This document shows positions 57,602 to 64,000 of a stretch of DNA of 64,000 nt, in pieces. The position numbers and the translations under genes are program-made. Location of the stretch: NCBI GenBank assembly GCA_961205875.1, contig OY540811.1, forward strand, positions 16,919,248-16,983,247. Direction: 5' to 3'. Below the pieces are notes generated by a model, which worked only from the letters and a program-made list of their open reading frames with translations, was not told the DNA's origin and ran no database searches. Numbering within the stretch: position 1 is the stretch's first letter; the number at the start of each line of letters is the position of its first letter. The DNA comes from Sialis fuliginosa (Eukaryota; Arthropoda; Insecta; Megaloptera; Sialidae).

Positions 57602-57762
57602 CTAAAAAAGTTGAAAATATTTATTTATTTTAATATAAAATATTTTTTCAGGGTTAATGAAAGTGTTTTTATAATTAGGTAATTTGAACATTTTGTATTG
57701 ATTTTAAATTGGGAAGTAGGTATGTTCTATTTGGTAGATGTTTATGTGAAAATATTACTTAC
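57602..57762 (-). other. 5'-UTR intron of nine-domain Kazal gene
   Basis: Minus strand: CAACT|GTAAGT at 57762 and TTTTTTAG directly before the ATG at 57601. This predicts a 161-nt intron and a noncoding first exon upstream of 57763. Confidence 0.6.
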
Positions 57763-57792
57763 AGTTGAAAAATGCCCCACAACTTCGATGCT

Positions 57793-57845
57793 ATGCTGAT
57801 TCCACGAAAGAATGGTTGGGTTAGGTACATACTTGTTATTTTATA
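57793..57845 (-). promoter_or_regulatory. Possible core promoter of nine-domain Kazal gene
   Basis: Minus-strand TATAAAATAA (57836-57845), with a TCAGC about 45 nt downstream. The spacing is longer than usual, so the start site is uncertain. Confidence 0.4.
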
Positions 57846-59216
57846 CCATTCTGCATAATGTAATTATTTGGCATAAAATTAAAAACTAAAGTTGTTAAAA
57901 ATATATATTATATTTGCTTATAAAGCAGTTATAAAATATATTAAAATTAAGTCATTATTCAAATATAATTAAATTTTTTACTTTCGCAATAGTTTTACTT
58001 TTTCTTTTTTGTGATTCGTATTTACTCTTATTGAAATATTTATTTAATTAAAAAAACTTGATAGTGAATACTGTTAAAAATTAATCTAACATTGTCCCGT
58101 TTCATTCCGGTGATGTTTTAGAAAAAATAACAAATTGTTATGTGTTTGTTTGTGATTTACAATTGGTAAGTATTTTAAGTTATTATACAGAGTGACCCAT
58201 TTTAACTTTTTATGACGAGGTTCTATCGAAAACTATTTCTGACGGAAGTTGCGCGGTTTGGAGGGGAACATCGATGTACTAGGCAATCCCTAGGTCATTT
58301 GAAGGTGAACTCTATTTCATTAATGGGGACTCCATATTTTTAATGTACATAGATTCTTGTACTACATAAAAAATAAGTAAATTTTGCTTTATATATTTTT
58401 TCCTAAAAATGCAACCTGGCACAATAAATTCAGCGAGATGATAAAACTGAATATTGCCGACATTAGTACATTAGTATCCGATGTGCACTAATATATTCAT
58501 TTTATAAATAATATATTTTTACTAATAACAGTTCTTCAATTTTATCTTAATACTTTATATTCATGCGATTGAATTTAATCTGTTATAAGATGAAAGGAAA
58601 CAATAACATAATTCAGTAACAACGTGACTATTTTTAATTATCTGTTTAAAAATTATCATGTTTATCTACCTGTAATCTATTAACATTATATTTTATTAAA
58701 TTCTATTATTACAAAATAAACACAAGATAAGTTTTTATCTGAAACTAATCTCACCTCTCAAGTATTTATATTTTTATAATTTGTAATCAATTATCATTTT
58801 TACACAAGTAGATAAATAAAATACAATAAAATGTATCACACATACGAGTATATATCTTAAAACTTAATGTGATTTATTTTTGTCGGTAGTAGACTGAAAA
58901 ATCATGAACAAAATCAATTTATACTCTGTACAATATATATTTAATTGTAATTAATTATTAAAAATTACAAAGCAAACAATAATAAGAATAATATACATAT
59001 ATACATCATTAATTACCTATACTACAAAAATATTTAAAATATAGATAAATCCTTATTTAAATATTTATAAATAAATAAGTAGAACAATTTTTTTCAATAA
59101 AAACGATTGCATATTTACCGGCATTTAAGCTTAATGGTAATTCGATATAAAAGTTTGCAAGACTATTGTTACAAATAAAATAATTTCAATTCCTTTGTTT
59201 CTGAAGAAGCATATGA
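57846..59216. other. DNA between the two Kazal genes
   Basis: A+T-rich. A repeat-like block at about 58190-58440 begins ACAGAGTGACCCATTTTAAC, resembling the ends of common arthropod DNA repeats. No coding sequence recognised. Confidence 0.45.
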
Positions 59217-60415
59217 TTAATCTAGTAGCACTTTTGGATCATTTCCGTCTGTGAACAAAAAAAGTATTGTTTATTTACATCATTATTATTATAATTGTCA
59301 ATTATTTACATTTTATTTTCCGGAAAATAGTTTTTTTAGTATAGTCAATATAACTAAAAACAATTCGAGTGGAATTCTTTGGGAATAGCAAAATTTTTAT
59401 GCCAAAACGTAGAGAGCTAAACCTTGTGCTAACTCAGGGAGCACCATTCAAAGTTGAATTCTGTGCAAATATTTGTTCATTTTCCTAACTCATAAAAATA
59501 CAACTTTCTCGAGAACCAAGATATCGAAAAAAAGTTGCTTTTTTAGAATTGCTAAAAAATACCCATAATATGACTAAATAATATTATAACCTATATTCAA
59601 ACGTTTATGTGTCACGTTCATTTGTATATCATAAAATCGCTGAAATTGTATTGTTTATTCAATTCCATTCTTTTCATTACATTGTTAAGTAAGAAAAAAA
59701 ATTGTTTTCTATTTTTTGTACCTAATTCGAATCTTATTCTACGTTTAATTTCCTTTAAAAATTCGTCATAGATTTTGATCTAAAAAAATTGTGTGAGCAC
59801 GTAAATAAAATTTCAAAAAGTATCATTTAGTTTACAAATTAAATGAATGTATACGATTTTTCAAAAACATTTAATGTTTCAATAACCAATCATACCATCG
59901 GAAAAATTTTGGAATCGATATGAAATTTGAGTAATATTATGGGTGCACAGAATTCATATGATATGGTGGTAACTATGGGAACAATTTAATAATTTTTAGA
60001 TTTAATAATGGATTAAATAGTAAAAGAGACAAATTCTGCATGTTATCATAAATTATGATACCATATATAACCGAATAATTTCATAAATAATCATTATTCA
60101 TTCCATAAAACCATATTCGATTGAATATAATCATATATTAAAATATTCATATCTGACCATTTATCATTTTTTTCTATCCAGGATATTTAAATAATTACCC
60201 AAGCATGCGCCATCGTGAGCTTTATGAACTCCTCTTTCTCGTCCACCACGCTTATTTAGTTCACACTCAAACTCACACTTGTTTGGATAAGTTATACCAT
60301 CTGTCCCGCAGACAGGATCGTATATTCTAGGACATGGACATGCTACTTTTCTTTCTTCTGCATTTGTAACCACCACAAGAACAATTGTTACCAAAACGAA
60401 TATTGTATATTTCAT
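59217..60415 (-). CDS. Small secreted single-domain Kazal inhibitor
   Basis: Residues 1-19 are a signal peptide (cleavage about Asn-Ala|Glu-Glu). One Kazal domain follows with Cys26, 28, 36, 47, 51 and 71 (CPCPRIYDPVCGTDGITYP). The presumed P1 is Arg30, predicting inhibition of trypsin-like proteases. The Cys5-Cys6 loop is about 4 residues longer than in the neighbouring protein and carries a basic RGGRERG insert. Two 3' models exist. Reading straight through stops at 60166-60164 (83 aa, ending LDRKK). Alternatively, a donor GTAATT after 60199 joins an acceptor (TTTGTTCACAG) at 59248 and ends at 59217. That gives 82 aa with the tail LDGNDPKVLLD. The spliced model is favoured because the donor lies right after the last Cys and both sites and phase fit. 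Confidence 0.8.
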
Positions 60416-60470
60416 TTTGGAGTATTCAATATTTTCAAATGATATTTACTTCTAATATTGAAATATAAAT

Positions 60471-60482
60471 GTACTATATAAG
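60471..60482 (-). promoter_or_regulatory. Possible TATA box of small Kazal gene
   Basis: Minus-strand CTTATATAGTAC about 60 nt upstream of the ATG at 60415. Confidence 0.4.
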
Positions 60483-60879
60483 ATAATTAAATACTTATAT
60501 TTATATATGTAATTACTGTTCAAGATAACAATAAACCTTTGGTCTGATTATAAGTGCTATTATTATTATCACATTTTTGTTAATAATAAAGTATAGTAAT
60601 CATAAACGAATTTCACGTTTTCAGGTCCTTGAATCACGCATAATCATTATTGCAATAACGTATGCCTGTCTGTCTGTCGGTCTGTGAATGATTTACAGCC
60701 AAAAAATTAAACTTGTAAACTTAAAATTATATTTTTTCTATTCTCAATTGTCATTTTGTATTTCATACGATAACCCGATGCATAATTGGTATATATGTTT
60801 CATTTTAATCCGACTTTTCACTATAATTCGATAATATTTTACTAGAAATTGGAACAGTATATTGTTTTATTTAAAACTA

Positions 60880-61530
60880 GCACATTGGACCCGGTATTAC
60901 CCGGGTTAATATCGACAAAATCATAGTGACCTAAAATATTTAACATGCCCACAACACACAACACACGGTTCACTGCGAATTGTTTATTTCCGACTTCATG
61001 AAATTTACACAATATATCCAAAAATTACACACCTAAACCTAACTTATCCGTTGGTGAAAACCGGAATAAAATCCATTCAGTAGTTTCTGAGAAAATCGTG
61101 TAAAATTATATTTTCAAACTTTCAGAAACACTAGTCTTATGTATGAAAATAAAAAAATAAAAATAAATAGGTTAGCAATAATCACAATCAATTTCGATAT
61201 TTTCCTTTCTTGGAAGATAAATGTTTCTTTATATTTCAATTTTCAATCATTATATTTCAAAGTATTTAATTGTTAACATGTGGCAAAAATCATTCAGTTG
61301 TTCGCAAAATATTTGAAAGACGTGATCATAATAACTAAAATGACAGTTGTATGCTGTAACATCATAGAAACAAAACACGACTTGATAAAAAAAAATTATC
61401 TTTTGATGTTAAACCTTTTTTTTTATAAATTAATAATAGCACAGAAAAATAATCTAACTATTGGTGATAACCGCATTGAAATCGGTTCAGTAATTCTCGA
61501 GTCTATAATCTTCATACAAACGAACATTCA
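60880..61530. repeat. Degraded RTE/SINE-type retroposon fragments
   Basis: CCCGGTATTACCCGGGTTAA at about 60890 and GGTGAAAACCGGAATAAAAT plus AGTAGTTTCTGAGAAAATCG at about 61050-61100 match the 3' region of a very common arthropod retroposon. A second diverged piece (GTGATAACCGCATTGAAATC, about 61463) follows. A CTGTCTGTCTGTCGG run precedes at about 60665. The 94-codon open frame at 61280-61564 overlaps this and is not a gene. Confidence 0.45.
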
Positions 61531-61540
61531 TTTTTATATA

Positions 61541-62380
61541 GAGGATGATTTACAAATAGTGTAAAAAAATTTAACAGTACCTGTGTCCGGAATTTCTTCA
61601 TGAGAGAGCTACAGCCTTTCAAAAATTTTGCCAAAAATCAGTTTAATATCTAGAGAACCCATTGCGATACAGTTATAAGATTTGATACAGGGTTTAGTAT
61701 TAATAAGTGTTATCGATTTCCAGTTTCAAACAATCATAATTTTGACCAGGGGTGTATGGGCCAGTAGGCCCGCCGATTTTGATTAAATATTGTTTTGTTC
61801 TTTAATTTTTTCCTGAGTTTGATACTTGTAGATGATTATATTATTATTTTATTATATTATATTATATTATTTTTAATTATAGAACAAGAATATAAACTTA
61901 TTTTGTGTTATTTGAAGTATCCGTATTAAGTAAAATTCTGCACTATCTTATTTTTTCGATATTTCTCCAAAACGGTTAATCTTATAATAAATAAGCAAAG
62001 TATATTTTTGTGTATTTTGTGTTATATAATCATCTACAAATATCAAACTCGGGAAAAAATTAAATAACAAAAAAATACTTAATAAAAATCTGCGGGCCTA
62101 CTGGCCCCATACACCCCTGGTCAAAATTATGATTGTTTGAAACTAGAAATCGATAGCACTTATTAATACTAAACCCTGTATCAAATCTTATAACTGTATC
62201 GCAATGGGTTCTTTAGATATTAAATAAACACTGATTTTTGACAAAATTTTTGAAAGGCTGTAGCTCCCTCACGAAGAATTTCCGGACACAGGTTCACATA
62301 AAGTTTTTTGTTTAGAATTACTTCCTCGATCTATTGTTAAACTTTTTTACACTAGTTGTAAATCACCCTGTATACAGATG
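61541..62380. mobile_element. Large foldback element, arms of about 300-360 bp
   Basis: Left arm about 61541-61840 and right arm about 62022-62380 are inverted copies with high identity, sharing CTGTGTCCGGAA, CATTGCGATACAGTTATAAG, GACCAGGGGTGTATGG and TAGATGATTATAT. The right arm carries about 55 bp extra near its end. The outer end reads ACAGGGTGATTTACAA on the minus strand, a common terminus of arthropod DNA repeats. The spacer of about 180 bp begins with ATTATATT-type simple repeats. It is noncoding. Confidence 0.8.
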
Positions 62381-63118
62381 AAGTAATGAAAAGCTCTGGG
62401 CAAAGGTTTATAAGTATATGAAAGAGTCATAACTTATCCACATCTAATGCGTAGTGTTGTTCATAAGAAAAATGACAACAGAATGAAACTACGGTAAAAG
62501 CACCTTAAAGATTTCGATAACAATACGCAGAAGAGAAGTTTCCGTACGTCATACATTTGGTGGGCTTGCAAAAACATTACCTACGCTTAACATACCTCAC
62601 TAAACAAAAGAGGTCTCCATAATTGTAGATTGTGCTTTGAGCACGTGTTAACACATTCATTCAAATACCATTTTCTATATCACCATTTCAAACGCGGTGA
62701 TTTGTATGTAGCCTTTGTAAAACATATATTAGGTAAGTGTTGCATTTTGATCAAATTGCTGATTGAATAGTTATCAATTTGGTATTGGTATATTTTCATT
62801 AGAAATTTAAGTGTTAAACATTGTCGTTAGAAAATTATACACGTTTTATTAAGAGTCATAACAGCACGTGAATTACAAAAGCTTTTGTAAAAGTTCTGTT
62901 TGTTGAGAATTGTAACGTTATGAATGTATGCAGCTTATTCAACTTGTTTTATTTTGCTTTATGTTTTCAAAATATAATGCACTTTAAACAGTGGTCAAGT
63001 ATGAAAGAGAAACAACCTACTGAAAAATAAAAAAATCTGGCTGAAAAATATAGAGAACAAATTAGCAATTAAAATTGTTTTGTTTTCCTATTCCAAAGTA
63101 AACCCAACATTACAATTC
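62381..63118. other. Intergenic DNA, nothing recognised
   Basis: No gene or structured repeat supported. Confidence 0.5.
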
Positions 63119-63120
63119 TA

Positions 63121-63722
63121 TACTGCCCTGCTAAGCACAAATATGGTATCTGCATTTAGATGAAAGTAGAGAAAATTCAGTTTGTATTTTTAAATTGTTG
63201 CCCTGCATTTAATACTTGCTAAAAATTATAAATAAAGTATTTTCTTCGGGTGATTTTGTTTTTTAAATTACTTATGTGATAGAATGAATATTTCCTATTA
63301 AAAAAGTAGTTAACATTTTACAGATTTATAAACTCACCTGATTGATATTTTTTCATTGTATCTACATTAAATATTCTAAAAATTAAGTAAAACTGCGTTA
63401 ATTCTGGTTTATATTAGTTTTTATAATTAAAAGACATGAACCAGTGTTTGTCACATTGTCAACAGATTATTAAAAATTGTATCTAGAGTAGATATAAAAC
63501 AATTTTTAGTAAACTGCAGATATAACAATATAGTCTAGTAATTCAAGTCTAAAATGCAGATTACCGAAAACAAAAAGGTGATTAATTAGAAAAAACAAGT
63601 ATACTCGTATATACCATATTTAACACTAGTAAGATGCTGGAAGATATAAATAATGCCATTTTGTGCTTAACTCAATTTTGACAAAATTGTCAGATACCAC
63701 ATTTGTGCTTAGCAGGGCAGTA
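63121..63722. mobile_element. TA-flanked mariner-type MITE, 602 bp
   Basis: 32-bp terminal inverted repeats (63121-63152 and 63691-63722) start TACTGCCCTGCTAAGCACAA and differ at one position. TA lies outside both ends (63119-63120 and 63723-63724), the target duplication of Tc1/mariner elements. The interior has no transposase, so it is non-autonomous. Confidence 0.75.
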
Positions 63723-63724
63723 TA

Positions 63725-64000
63725 CATTAGACCTCCAGTACGTTTTTAAACCTATTATAATTGGCCCATCAACGCCCTTCTATTTCGTTTTATACTCCCG
63801 ATAAAATCATGCGATTAAAATATCTCATTGTCAGTTCAAATTTAATAATTTGATTCAACAAAAATCAGCTTTCTAACAAAGTGTACAAAGTGATAAAGTG
63901 CTATAAAAAAATTCTCCTAAAAGACAGATCTAAAATCTGTGGAAAATGGTATTTGATTCAAATATTTAATTATAAGTTAAAGCTTTTTCAAAAAAATTCT
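63725..64000. other. A+T-rich end of window
   Basis: Nothing recognised. Confidence 0.5.

Noticed and set aside
57670-57700. Minus-strand ATG-TTC-AAA-TTA resembling the cluster's first exon
   Set aside because: No GT donor follows, and it lies in the 5'-UTR intron of the Kazal gene.
1-64000. tRNA, rRNA, CRISPR array or prokaryotic operon signals
   Set aside because: No cloverleaf with A and B boxes, no rRNA core and no regularly spaced repeat-spacer array was seen. The sequence has eukaryotic gene structure throughout.

Overview
The window is A+T-rich insect (at least arthropod) nuclear DNA. The evidence is GT-AG introns, AATAAA poly(A) signals, TATA plus TCAGT-type core promoters, Kazal and Gly/Tyr-rich secreted proteins, a BEL/Pao retrotransposon, and many short foldback and inverted-repeat elements. 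The order cannot be settled by eye; a beetle or moth is plausible. Most of the sequence is intergenic or intronic and carries degraded repeats.

0-31 kb: a cluster of seven small secreted-protein genes: 5007-6457(+), 7472-9550(-), 15689-16114(+), 19390-20541(+), 24020-24602(+), 26587-27193(-) and 30061-30655(-). An extra orphan terminal exon lies at 20984-21160. All share one architecture. A TATA box is followed by a coding first exon of only 12-15 nt (Met-Phe/Tyr-Lys-Leu/Phe), then a phase-0 intron, then a single exon encoding the rest of a signal peptide and a short mature chain rich in Gly, Tyr, Pro, Ala or Met. These look like cuticle, eggshell or secretory-gland structural proteins. Two recent duplications are visible: the terminal exon plus 3' flank at 15.9/20.3/21.0 kb, and whole genes at 26.3/29.8 kb.

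Between and inside these genes lie miniature elements with TAA, TTAA or longer target duplications, a 265-bp-arm inverted duplication of a coding-like fragment (17852-18651), and an exact 39-bp-stem hairpin (23505-23625).

31-46.6 kb: no gene recognised. It holds dispersed repeats, including a 0.53-kb element with a 60-bp subrepeat present twice (34.6 and 40.5 kb).

46.6-54.1 kb: a complete, very young BEL/Pao LTR retrotransposon on the minus strand. It has LTRs that look identical (507 bp), a 5-bp CATAA target duplication and a tRNA-Tyr primer site. Gag-protease-RT-RNase H-integrase lies in one frame, broken by a single TAA in RNase H.

55-60.5 kb: two Kazal-type serine-protease-inhibitor genes on the minus strand, one a secreted nine-domain protein of 833 aa and the other a small single-domain protein with Arg at P1. 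The rest, to 64 kb, is repeats: a large foldback element and a TA-flanked mariner-type MITE.
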